A DNA stretch of 64,000 bases from UBA4742 sp963773335 (GTDB lineage: Bacteria; Actinomycetota; Acidimicrobiia; Acidimicrobiales; Acidimicrobilacustridaceae). The translations under genes were made by a program, and so were the position numbers. Location of the stretch: contig CAVZAT010000007.1 of the NCBI GenBank assembly GCA_963773335.1, positions 62,001 to 126,000 on the forward strand, written 5' to 3'. Positions 38,483 to 46,804 of the stretch are shown piece after piece (position 1 is the stretch's first letter; each line of letters opens with the position of its first letter). Below the pieces are notes generated by a model. That model was not told where the DNA came from and searched no databases. It saw only the letters and a program-made list of their open reading frames with translations.

Positions 38483-40096
38483 ATGGCGATCACCGAGACC
38501 AGACCACCCACCGAACCCCTCGCCGACGAGTCCGCGGCCGAGCCGAAGCGCTTCATCGGCCTTCCCGATTCCGAGCTCGGCGGCCTCGCCGGCTTCATCG
38601 GCACCGGCGACCACCGCGCGCTGGGTCGGGCCTACATCGGGCTGTCCATCCTGTTCGGCCTGGGCGCACTGGTAGCCGACACCCTGTTCACCGCCCACCA
38701 GGCGCACCACTTCCTGCCCGTGGCCCACGTCTTCCAGGTGTACACCGGTAGTCGCACCCTCGGCGTCATGCTGTTCGCCATCCCGTTCTTCGTGGGCCTG
38801 GGCACCTTCATCGTCCCCCTCCAGCTGGGCGCCAACACCGTCGCCTTCCCACGGGCCGCCGCCGCCGCGTTCTGGGGTTGGCTGATCGGCTCGGGGATCC
38901 TGGTCGCCGCCTACGCCATCGACGGCGGTCCGGCCGGCAGCCGGTTCAAGGCCGTCGACCTGAGCTTCGTCGGGTTGGCCTTGGTGCTGGTCTCGCTGAT
39001 CGTGGCCACGCTGTGCGTGGCCACCACCGTGGTGTCGCTGCGCACCCCGGGCCTGTGGCTCGACCGGGTGCCCATGTTCTCCTGGTCGATGCTGGTGGCC
39101 AGCACCCTGTGGTTGCTGACCCTGCCCGTCGTGCTGGCTGACGTGGTGCTCATCTACATCGATCACCACTATGGCCACCCGTCGCTGTTCGGCATGGGGA
39201 CGAACCAGTGGCCCCAGCTGGCCTGGGCCTTCGGCCAGCCCCAGATCTACGCCGTGGTCATCCCGGTGCTGGGCGTGGCCACCGACGTGATGGTCACCCT
39301 CTCGGGTGCCCGCCAGCCCCATCGCAAGGCGATCATGGCCGCCATCGGGTTCTTCGGGATCCTGAGCTTCGGAGCCTTCGCCCAGCCCTCGTTCTACCCG
39401 GACGTGCAGAACGAGGCCCTCTTCATCATCCTGGCCTTCCTGATCATCTTCCCTGCGCTGATCGTGCTGGGTGGGTGGGCGGCGAGTGTGCGGGCCGGGC
39501 GCCCGAAGCTGGCCAGTCCCCTCCTGTTCGCCGTGGGTGCGGCCATGCTGCTCGTGGTGGCGCTGCTGGCGGGCGCCGTCTACGGGATCAAGGCCTTCGA
39601 TCTCCACGCCGCCGGTTGGAACACGACCGGCTTCCCACCGCCTTACGCGGACGGCCACTTCCTGCTGGTGCTGGCCGTGGGGGTGCTCGGGATGTCGGCT
39701 GGTCTCACCTACTGGTCCTCCAAGTTGTTCGGCCGGGCCGCCAACGAAGGGCTGGCCAAGCTGGCCGCCATGGTCGGGGTGGTCGGAGGCCTGGTGGCGG
39801 GTCTGCCGCTGCTGGTCTACGGCTTCGCCATCCGCTACCACGGGCTGACCAAGTCCGCCCACTTCCTCTACGGCACCTCGGCGGTGGGATCGGCCCTGCT
39901 GGTGGTGGCGGTGCTGGTGGTGCTGGCCGCGTTGCTGACCGGCCGCAAGGGCGCCGACGACGACGCCTGGGGCCGGGGGCAGACCTTCGAGTGGGCCACG
40001 TCCAGCCCGCCCGCCGCGGGTGGCTTCGGCGTGTTGGAGACGGTGGTGTCGGCTGAGCCGCTGCTCGACCGGGTCTCGACCGAGGAGGAGTCCTGA
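38483..40096 (+). CDS. Degenerate cytochrome c oxidase subunit I-like protein without metal ligands
   Basis: 537 residues, about twelve membrane helices. The alignment by eye with CtaD of this window is good around helix II (QVYTGSRTLG with VPLQLGANTVAFPR, against CtaD QVFTMHGTTM with MPLQIGARDVAFPR) and the CuB helix (WAFGQPQIY against WIFGHPEVY). Every ligand His is replaced: heme a His94 by Thr88, CuB His272 by Gln252, the HH pair by Ala300-Gln301, and HFHYV by LAVGV. The cross-link Tyr256 position is kept. It cannot bind heme a, heme a3 or CuB in the usual way. It lies between ctaB and the true oxidase, coupled to the next gene by TGATG. Role unknown. Confidence 0.8.
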   Translation: MAITETRPPTEPLADESAAEPKRFIGLPDSELGGLAGFIGTGDHRALGRAYIGLSILFGLGALVADTLFTAHQAHHFLPVAHVFQVYTGSRTLGVMLFAIPFFVGLGTFIVPLQLGANTVAFPRAAAAAFWGWLIGSGILVAAYAIDGGPAGSRFKAVDLSFVGLALVLVSLIVATLCVATTVVSLRTPGLWLDRVPMFSWSMLVASTLWLLTLPVVLADVVLIYIDHHYGHPSLFGMGTNQWPQLAWAFGQPQIYAVVIPVLGVATDVMVTLSGARQPHRKAIMAAIGFFGILSFGAFAQPSFYPDVQNEALFIILAFLIIFPALIVLGGWAASVRAGRPKLASPLLFAVGAAMLLVVALLAGAVYGIKAFDLHAAGWNTTGFPPPYADGHFLLVLAVGVLGMSAGLTYWSSKLFGRAANEGLAKLAAMVGVVGGLVAGLPLLVYGFAIRYHGLTKSAHFLYGTSAVGSALLVVAVLVVLAALLTGRKGADDDAWGRGQTFEWATSSPPAAGGFGVLETVVSAEPLLDRVSTEEES

Positions 40097-40719
40097 TGGC
40101 CGCGCCCGTTCTGGTCGATCCCCACGCCCCCCTCGAGCTGGCCGGCGTCGAGCCACCCCCGCCGGCGCGTCCGCGAGTGCTGCTGGTGGGCACTGCCTTC
40201 GCCAGCGCCGCCAGCGCCATGTTCATCTTCGGGATGCTCGGCGTCTACCTGAACCAGCGGGCCCTGGGACGGGCGCACGGCGGCACGTGGCTGCCCCAGG
40301 CGGTGCACATCCCGCTCACCCAGCCCAACGTGATGCTGTTCACGCTGTTGATGTCGTCGGCCACCATCACCTGGTTGGTGTACGCCATCAAGGCTGATGA
40401 CCGTCGCCACGCCTATCTGGCCATCGGCGTGTCCCTGCTGCTGGCCTTCGCCTTCTTGAACCAGTCGGCCTACCTGTTCTCGTTGATCAGCCTGGACATC
40501 CGGGGCAACCAGCAGTCGGTGCTCATCTACACGATCGCCGGCGCGCAGCTGGCCATGCTGATCGCGGCCATGATCTTCGTGGCATTGATGGGCTTTCGCG
40601 CCCTGGCCGGGCAGTTCACCAGCCGCCAGTACGACGGCATCACCGCGGCGGCCATGTACTGGCAGACGGCGGTGGCCATGTACGCGCTGCTCTGGTACGC
40701 GATCTACGTGACGAAGTAA
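40096..40719 (+). CDS. Cytochrome c oxidase subunit III-like membrane protein
   Basis: 207 residues, about six membrane helices in a COX3-like order. The start overlaps the preceding stop (TGATG at 40094-40098). Compared with CtaE of this window, the late TGFHGVHV segment is replaced by IAGAQLAML, and the final YWHFVDVVWI by YWQTAVAMYALL, so conserved His and Glu positions of normal subunit III are lost. It therefore appears to be the partner of the degenerate subunit I-like protein. Function unknown. Confidence 0.72.
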   Translation: MAAPVLVDPHAPLELAGVEPPPPARPRVLLVGTAFASAASAMFIFGMLGVYLNQRALGRAHGGTWLPQAVHIPLTQPNVMLFTLLMSSATITWLVYAIKADDRRHAYLAIGVSLLLAFAFLNQSAYLFSLISLDIRGNQQSVLIYTIAGAQLAMLIAAMIFVALMGFRALAGQFTSRQYDGITAAAMYWQTAVAMYALLWYAIYVTK

Positions 40720-40727
40720 GGCCCACC

Positions 40728-41552
40728 ATGTTCAAGTCCCGCACCGTCACCATCAGCCTGCGCTTCTACGGCGCGCTGGCTGCCGCCGCCCTCCTGGGCG
40801 CCTTCGTGGTCGGCGTGACCAGCCAGCACAGCTCGATCATCGACCAGGTGATCGGGCCGCTGGACCTGGGTTGGAAGGGCGGGGTCGGCAACCACCTCGG
40901 CTACACCGTGCTGGTCGGGGTGGCCGTGGCCGCCATCTTCCTGGCCACCCTGTTCACCGCCTGGCGCGACGCCGATGCCAACGCTGAGGCCGCATCGGCC
41001 GGGCTCGAGGCCGTTCCGTTGGCCCGGGCCCCCATCGGTGCCAACTACTGGCCCATCGTGAGTGCCTTCGCCCTGGGCACGGTACTGGTGGGTCTGGCGG
41101 TGTCCAGCAAGGCCCTGGCCCTCACCGCCGCGGTCGTGTTGGCGGCCGCGGTGGTCATGTGGACGCTTCGGGCCTGGGCCGAGCGTGCGACCGGTGACGA
41201 TCGCATCAACCTGGGCCTCTACCAGCAGGTGGTCGAGCCGGCCCGGCTGCCGCTCATGGCGCTGCTGGGGGTGGGCCTGGTCGTGGCCGGCCTCTCCCGG
41301 ATCCTTCTGACGCTGCCCGACAAGCACTCCTCGACCGCGGTGTTCGGTGTCATCGGCGCCGTCGTGTTCTTCGCCTGCGTGCTCATCGCGCTCCGGCCCA
41401 AGATCAGCAAGGCCCCGGTGGTGCTGGCCGTGTTCATCCTGGGTCTCGTGGTGCTGGTGGGCGGCATCGTGGGCGCCGCCCGCGGACCTCGCAAGTTCGA
41501 ACAGGACGGGCCCACGAGCGGCCCGCAGGTCCAGACCGACTCCGGAAGGTGA
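40728..41552 (+). CDS. Membrane protein with an oxidase subunit IV-like segment
   Basis: 274 residues, six to seven predicted membrane helices. ANYWPIVSAFALG near residue 105 closely matches SYWPIVAAFSLP in the C-terminal extension of CtaD in this window, a region that corresponds to a fused subunit IV-like domain. The rest is not recognised. It follows the subunit III-like gene by eight bases. Together the three genes mirror subunits I, III and IV of an oxidase without a subunit II. Role unknown. Confidence 0.65.
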   Translation: MFKSRTVTISLRFYGALAAAALLGAFVVGVTSQHSSIIDQVIGPLDLGWKGGVGNHLGYTVLVGVAVAAIFLATLFTAWRDADANAEAASAGLEAVPLARAPIGANYWPIVSAFALGTVLVGLAVSSKALALTAAVVLAAAVVMWTLRAWAERATGDDRINLGLYQQVVEPARLPLMALLGVGLVVAGLSRILLTLPDKHSSTAVFGVIGAVVFFACVLIALRPKISKAPVVLAVFILGLVVLVGGIVGAARGPRKFEQDGPTSGPQVQTDSGR

Positions 41553-41622
41553 CGATGCTCCACCCCAGCCATGAAGCCGGCGTGATCCGGCGGGTGCGTC
41601 CCTCGGCCCAGGTGACCTGCTG

Positions 41623-42900
41623 ATGGAGCCGACCGAGCCCACCGGGCCCCCGAAGGCGTCGAAGGGCCGGCGTCGCATCGGCCGGATCCTGGCCACCGTG
41701 GCGGCCCTGATCATCGGCGTGGTCTACATCGCCCTCATGATCGACGGGGTTTTCGGCAACTCGGGCAAGCCGCTCACCACGCTCAGCCCCCACGGCGTGC
41801 AGTCGCAGGAGATCCAGAACCTGATCACGCCGGTCTTCGCCATCGCCCTCGTCGTGCTGGTAGGCGTCTTCGGGGCCGTGTTCTACATCGCCTGGCGCTT
41901 CCGCGAGCGCGGCGACGACGAGGGCGAGTTCCCCACCCAGCTCGAGGGGAACACCAAGTTGGAGCTGACCTGGACGCTCATCCCGCTGCTGATCCTGGCC
42001 GTGGTGGCCGTGGCCACGGTGGCCACCATCGTCAAGCTCAACCAAACCGACAAGAACGCCCTGCGGGTCGAGGTGACCGGTCAACAGTGGTGGTGGTCGT
42101 TCCACTACGACATGGACAACAACGGCTCGTACACCCAGACGGCCAAGGGCGACATCGTCACCGCCAACGAGATGGTGATCCCGGTGAACCGTCAGGTGGC
42201 GCTGACGATCACCTCGAACGATGTCATCCACTCCTTCTGGATCCCCGCCCTCAACGGCAAGAAGGATGCCGTGCCGGGCCAGCACCATCCGCTGGTGATG
42301 GAGGGCACCAAGATCGGTGTCTACCGGGGCCAGTGCACGCAGTACTGCGGACTGTCCCACGCCAACATGCGCATGATCGTGCGGGTGGTCTCCCAGTCGG
42401 ACTTCGACAAGTGGGTGGCCAACCAGCAGAAGCAGGCGGCTACGCCGCCGGCGGGTAGCGAGGCCGCCGCCGGGGCCGCGGTGTTCAAGGGCCAGCTGTG
42501 CTCGTCGTGCCACCTCATCCGGGGCGTGAACGACGCCAAGATCGCCGCCGGGTCGGCCAAGAAGCTGCTGATTTCCGGCGTGGCGCCCGACCTGACCCAC
42601 ATCGCCACCCGCGGCACCTTCGCCGGCTCGGTGTTCAACCTGTACGACCCGAGCAACCCCAAGAACCCGACGCTGCCCGGCGATCCCAACAACCTGTCGC
42701 TGGCCGGGAACCCGGGCAACGCCCTGTTCGGTGGTGACAGCGCGCCCTACCAGTTCAACACCACCGCCGTCCAGGCATGGATCCGCAACCCTCCCGCTGA
42801 GCTGCCCGAGTCGGCCGTGACCCATCGGGGCATGCCCAACCTCCATCTCACCGAGGCGCAGATCACCCAGCTCGTCGCGTACCTCGAGACCCTGAAATGA
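41623..42900 (+). CDS. ctaC: Cytochrome c oxidase subunit II with C-terminal cytochrome c domain (caa3 type)
   Basis: 425 residues. Two N-terminal membrane helices, then the CuA cupredoxin domain: TGQQWWWSFHYD aromatic block, HSFWIPAL His ligand, and CTQYCGLSHANM with both Cys, His and Met ligands; the usual Glu between the cysteines is Gln. From about residue 280 a cytochrome c domain follows with CSSCH and the likely axial Met in RGMPNL near residue 408. The fused heme c means soluble or membrane cytochrome c can donate directly. It starts the functional ctaC-D-E-F row. Confidence 0.95.
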   Translation: MEPTEPTGPPKASKGRRRIGRILATVAALIIGVVYIALMIDGVFGNSGKPLTTLSPHGVQSQEIQNLITPVFAIALVVLVGVFGAVFYIAWRFRERGDDEGEFPTQLEGNTKLELTWTLIPLLILAVVAVATVATIVKLNQTDKNALRVEVTGQQWWWSFHYDMDNNGSYTQTAKGDIVTANEMVIPVNRQVALTITSNDVIHSFWIPALNGKKDAVPGQHHPLVMEGTKIGVYRGQCTQYCGLSHANMRMIVRVVSQSDFDKWVANQQKQAATPPAGSEAAAGAAVFKGQLCSSCHLIRGVNDAKIAAGSAKKLLISGVAPDLTHIATRGTFAGSVFNLYDPSNPKNPTLPGDPNNLSLAGNPGNALFGGDSAPYQFNTTAVQAWIRNPPAELPESAVTHRGMPNLHLTEAQITQLVAYLETLK

Positions 42901-42951
42901 CCGTCGAAGTCCTGACCCCCAGACCCCAGTCCGCAGTCACGGAGTTCCCTC

Positions 42952-44994
42952 ATGGCCCTCACTGACCCCACCCCGCTCGCGCTGCCGGCGGGAGCGGGCG
43001 GCGCCGCGTTCGAGCCGCTGGGGGCTTTGTCGCGTCCGACCAATCCCAAAGCCGCGTGGCGGCGATGGCTGTTCACCGTCGACCACAAGAAGATCGGCAC
43101 CATGTACGGGGCCGCCGCCCTGTGCTTCTTCATCATCGGCGGCTGCGAGGCGCTGCTCATCCGCTCCCAGCTGTGGTCGCCCCGCGGCACCCTGCTGTCG
43201 GCCGAGACCTACAACCAGGTCTTCACCATGCACGGCACCACGATGGTGTTCCTGGTGGTCATGCCGATCGGCGCCGCCTTCGCCAACTACCTGATGCCGC
43301 TGCAGATCGGCGCCCGCGATGTCGCCTTCCCCCGCATCAACGCCTTCAGCTTCTGGTCCTTCCTGGCTGGTGGCCTGTTCCTGAACTCCAGCTGGTTGTT
43401 CGGCGGTGGCGCCGACGGTGGCTGGTTCAACTACGCCCCCAACTCGGGCGTGATCTTCTCCCCCGGCCACGGCATCGACTACTGGAACCTGGGTCTGATC
43501 ATCACCGGCGTCGCCTCGTTGACCGGTGCGGTGAACCTGATCGTGACCGTGCTGAACATGCGCTGCCCGGGCATGACCATGTTCCGCATGCCGGTGTTCA
43601 CGTGGATGACCCTGGTCACTCAGTTCCTGCTGCTCTTCGCCATCCCGGTGCTGACCACCGCGCAGTTCCTGCTCATGTTCGACCGGCTCTTCCACGCCAA
43701 CTTCTTCGACGTGCAGAGCGGAGGCAATCCCTTGTTATGGGAGAACCTGTTCTGGATCTTCGGACACCCAGAGGTGTACCTGATGATCCTGCCCGCCTTC
43801 GGCTTGGTGTCGGAGATCCTGCCGATCTTCGCCCGCAAGCCGATCTTCGGCTACCGCTTCATCGTGTATTCGGGCATCGCCATCGGCTTCATGGGCTGGG
43901 GCGTCTGGGCTCACCACATGTTCGTGTCCGGCATCGGGCCGATCTCGGTGACCACCTTCTCGCTGACCACCATGTTCATCGCCGTGCCCACCGGTGTGAA
44001 GATCCTGAACTGGACCGCCACCATGTGGGGCGGGAAGCTCCGGTTCACCACGCCGATGCTGTACGCCATCGGCCTCATCACCATGTTCACCATCGGTGGT
44101 CTGTCGGGCGTGACCCACGCGGTGGCTCCGTCTGACACCCAACAGCACGACACCTACTTCATCGTGGCCCACTTCCACTACGTGCTGTTCGGAGGTGCCT
44201 TCCTGGGCTTCATGGGTGGCTTCTACCTCTACTGGCCCAAGGTGTTCGGGTACCTGCTCAACGAACGGGTGGGCAAGACCAACTTCTGGGTCATGCTGGT
44301 CGGCTTCAACCTGACGTTCGCGCCCATGCACGTGCTCGGCCTGCAGGGCATGTCACGACGCATCTACACCTACGACGCCGGCTACGGCTTCGAATTCTGG
44401 AACAGGGTGGCCACCATCGGTGCGTTCACCCTGGCCTTCAGCGTGGCCATGTTCATCTTCAACATCTTCTACAGCTGGCGGAAGTCGAAGGAGCTGCCGC
44501 CACCAGGCCCGGATCCGTGGGACGCCCGCACCATCGAGTGGATGACCCCCTCGCCGGTACCGGAGTGGAACTTCGATCCGATCCCCACGGTCACCCGCCT
44601 CGACGACTTCTGGTACCGCAAGTACGCGGACACGGCCGACCACAAGCTGGTGCGCATCCACAGCACCGACGAGGTCACCCAGCACAGCGACGGGAAGGGC
44701 GTGCATCTGCCTTCGCCGTCGTACTGGCCGATCGTGGCCGCCTTCTCGTTGCCCATCATCGCCTATGGTCTGCTCTACACCCTGTGGCTGTGCCTGGTGG
44801 GTGGCCTCGTACTGGCCGTGGCCATCTTCGGCTGGGCCCTGGAGCCGCCCGACGCGCCGGGAGGTGGGCACGGTGACGACCACGGTCCCGACGCCCACGG
44901 CGACGCCGACCAGGCCCAGGTGACCGACGGCACCGAGGCGGCCGACGCCGGCTCCGAAGCGGACCCGGCCAAGGAGGTCGAGACCGTTGGCTGA
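42952..44994 (+). CDS. ctaD: Cytochrome c oxidase subunit I, with subunit IV-like C-terminal extension
   Basis: Catalytic subunit of the heme-copper oxidase, reducing O2 to water and pumping protons. All ligands are present: heme a His94 (TMHGTTM) and His409, heme a3 His407 (AHFHYV), CuB His272 (GHPEVY), His321 and His322, with Tyr276 for the cross-link. Glu274 in GHPEV marks the A1 type D-channel, and Lys350 (GVKILNW) the K-channel. About 680 residues: residues past 570 carry two extra helices with SYWPIVAAFSLP and a His/Asp-rich tail. The stop overlaps ctaE. Confidence 0.96.
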   Translation: MALTDPTPLALPAGAGGAAFEPLGALSRPTNPKAAWRRWLFTVDHKKIGTMYGAAALCFFIIGGCEALLIRSQLWSPRGTLLSAETYNQVFTMHGTTMVFLVVMPIGAAFANYLMPLQIGARDVAFPRINAFSFWSFLAGGLFLNSSWLFGGGADGGWFNYAPNSGVIFSPGHGIDYWNLGLIITGVASLTGAVNLIVTVLNMRCPGMTMFRMPVFTWMTLVTQFLLLFAIPVLTTAQFLLMFDRLFHANFFDVQSGGNPLLWENLFWIFGHPEVYLMILPAFGLVSEILPIFARKPIFGYRFIVYSGIAIGFMGWGVWAHHMFVSGIGPISVTTFSLTTMFIAVPTGVKILNWTATMWGGKLRFTTPMLYAIGLITMFTIGGLSGVTHAVAPSDTQQHDTYFIVAHFHYVLFGGAFLGFMGGFYLYWPKVFGYLLNERVGKTNFWVMLVGFNLTFAPMHVLGLQGMSRRIYTYDAGYGFEFWNRVATIGAFTLAFSVAMFIFNIFYSWRKSKELPPPGPDPWDARTIEWMTPSPVPEWNFDPIPTVTRLDDFWYRKYADTADHKLVRIHSTDEVTQHSDGKGVHLPSPSYWPIVAAFSLPIIAYGLLYTLWLCLVGGLVLAVAIFGWALEPPDAPGGGHGDDHGPDAHGDADQAQVTDGTEAADAGSEADPAKEVETVG

Positions 44995-45610
44995 GATCAC
45001 CGCGGCGCTCCGCGACGAGTTCGCGCCGAAGGCCCACATCGACCACGACACCAATACCGGCATCTCCAACACCAAGCTCGGCATGTGGTTGTTCCTGGCC
45101 TCGGAGTGCCTGCTGTTCGGTGGCCTCATCACCACCTACGTGCTCTACAAGGTGCCGGTGGCGGGCGAGGGACCGGCACCCAAGCAGGTCTACGACCTCG
45201 GGTTCACCTCGGTCAGCACCTTCTTGTTGCTGATGAGCTCGTTGACCATGGTGCTGGCCGTGGCCGCCATCGAGCGGGGCGACCACCACCGGTTGCGCAC
45301 CTGGCTGGCCGCCACGGCCCTGCTCGGCGCCACCTTCGTCTCCGGCCAGATCTACGAGTTCACCGCCTTCTTGCACGAGGGCATGGGCTTCACCACCAGC
45401 CGCTCCTCGTCGGCCTTCTACACGCTCACCGGTTTCCACGGTGTGCACGTGACCCTCGGCATCATCATGTTGGTGTCGTTGCTGATCCTGTCACTGCGGG
45501 GCAAGCTCCCCGAGCACCGCTCCGAGACAGTCGAGACCGTCGGGCTCTACTGGCACTTCGTGGACGTGGTGTGGATCGTGATCTTCACCGTCGTCTACCT
45601 CATCCCATAG
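44987..45610 (+). CDS. ctaE: Cytochrome c oxidase subunit III
   Basis: 207 residues. TTG 44987 is chosen because AAGGAGG at 44971-44977 is a good Shine-Dalgarno and the first 8 bases overlap ctaD. GMWLFLASECLLFGGL near residue 29, YTLTGFHGVHVTLG and the final YWHFVDVVWI are typical of COX3. Accessory subunit that stabilises proton uptake into subunit I. Confidence 0.94.
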   Translation: MAEITAALRDEFAPKAHIDHDTNTGISNTKLGMWLFLASECLLFGGLITTYVLYKVPVAGEGPAPKQVYDLGFTSVSTFLLLMSSLTMVLAVAAIERGDHHRLRTWLAATALLGATFVSGQIYEFTAFLHEGMGFTTSRSSSAFYTLTGFHGVHVTLGIIMLVSLLILSLRGKLPEHRSETVETVGLYWHFVDVVWIVIFTVVYLIP

Positions 45611-45620
45611 GAGCACGGTC

Positions 45621-45992
45621 ATGAGCCTCACCGACACGAGCGAACCGATCTCCCCCTCGGTGCTCGATGGAGCCAGGGAGGAGTACCCGCGCGAGAAGCT
45701 CTACGTGCTGACCGCAGTCGGGCTGGCCGTCCTCACCGCGATCGAGGTCTGCACCTACCTGTTCCCCAAGTTCCAGGCCTGGTACTGGCAGGGCACCGAC
45801 GGCGTCACCTTCGTGCTGCTGCTGCTGATGGCAGTCAAGTTCTTCACGGTGGCCTACGTCTTCATGCACCTGAAGTTCGACAAGCGCGTCCTCACGGTCG
45901 TCTTCTATTCGGGCCTGAGCCTGGCCGTGGTGGTCTATGTGGCGGTGCTGACCATCCTCAACGTCTGGTACCCGGGCCACCCCCACCCCTGA
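45621..45992 (+). CDS. ctaF: Cytochrome c oxidase subunit IV-type protein
   Basis: 123 residues, three membrane helices, with VKFFTVAYVFMHLKFD near residue 72, characteristic of prokaryotic subunit IV (COX4_pro). AGGAGC lies before ATG 45621. It ends the oxidase row; a strong hairpin follows. Confidence 0.88.
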   Translation: MSLTDTSEPISPSVLDGAREEYPREKLYVLTAVGLAVLTAIEVCTYLFPKFQAWYWQGTDGVTFVLLLLMAVKFFTVAYVFMHLKFDKRVLTVVFYSGLSLAVVVYVAVLTILNVWYPGHPHP

Positions 45993-46011
45993 TCGGACCC
46001 GCTGGTCGTCT

Positions 46012-46050
46012 CGGCACGCCCAACCACCGAATCGGTGGGTGAGCGTGCCC
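46012..46050. terminator. Bidirectional terminator after the oxidase row
   Basis: An outer stem GGCACGC/GCGTGCC (46013-46019, 46043-46049) encloses an inner stem CCACCG/CGGTGG with loop AAT. It lies between convergent ctaF and the ABC permease gene. Confidence 0.6.
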
Positions 46051-46057
46051 GGAGCGG

Positions 46058-46780
46058 TCACTCCCAGCGGAACCAGCGGGCGGCGGCCAGCGGGGCGAGC
46101 ACGGCCCAGGCCACCAGCACCACCCAGCTGCTGGCCGAGACGTGCACCGACGAGCGGAAGGCGGCCGACATCACCTGGCTGAGCGGTCCGGCGGGCAGCA
46201 GGTCGGCCACGTAGCGCAGGGCGTGGAGACTCGACAGGGGGATGATCATGCCGCCCAACAGCAGCAGCACGATGTAGAGCCCGTTCGCCGCGGCCAGCGT
46301 GATGGTGCCCCGAAGGGTGCCGGCCATCAGCAACCCGATCCCGGCGAAGGCCGCGGTACCCAACACGTAGGCGGGAACCACCAGGGCCAGGTTGCCGTCG
46401 GGGTTCCAGCCCAGCACCAGGGCGGTCGGCACCAGGATGATCACCTGGCCGATCTCGATGGTCAGCACCATGGTCAGCTTGGCCGCGATCCAGCGGGGAC
46501 GCCCGAGAGGAGTGGCCCCGAGGCGTTTGAGCACCCCGTACTGGCGCTCGAAGCCAGTGCCGATGCCGAGGCTGACCATGGCCGTGGACATGACCGCCAG
46601 GGCCAGGATGCCCGGGGCCAGGAAGTCGATGGCCTTGGTCCCCGACGGCTTGGGCAACACGTCGACCAGCGAGAAGAAGACCAGCAGCAGCCAGGGGATG
46701 GCCACGCTCACCAGCAGCTGCTCGCCCTGGCGCAGGCTCAGGGTGAGCTCGGCTCGGGTCTGGCCGAGGTACGCCCTCAT
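46058..46780 (-). CDS. ABC-2 type transporter permease
   Basis: 240 residues, six membrane helices with the ABC-2 order: cytoplasmic N-terminus, GIGTGFERQYGVLKRLGATPL in the conserved coupling region (GFERQYGVLKRLG), and LLLGGMIIPLSSL before the last helices. Partner of the ATPase encoded immediately upstream on the same strand; together a two-gene exporter, perhaps of drugs or lipids. In several actinobacteria a similar pair lies near ctaA/ctaB, as here. Confidence 0.87.
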   Translation of the reverse strand: MRAYLGQTRAELTLSLRQGEQLLVSVAIPWLLLVFFSLVDVLPKPSGTKAIDFLAPGILALAVMSTAMVSLGIGTGFERQYGVLKRLGATPLGRPRWIAAKLTMVLTIEIGQVIILVPTALVLGWNPDGNLALVVPAYVLGTAAFAGIGLLMAGTLRGTITLAAANGLYIVLLLLGGMIIPLSSLHALRYVADLLPAGPLSQVMSAAFRSSVHVSASSWVVLVAWAVLAPLAAARWFRWE

Positions 46781-46804
46781 CGGATCGACCTCACCGGGTC
46801 GACC

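Noticed and set aside
38354..40156. 600-codon reverse open frame over the subunit I-like gene
   Set aside because: Gln/His/Gly-rich shadow translation of a membrane protein; no start context and no family pattern.
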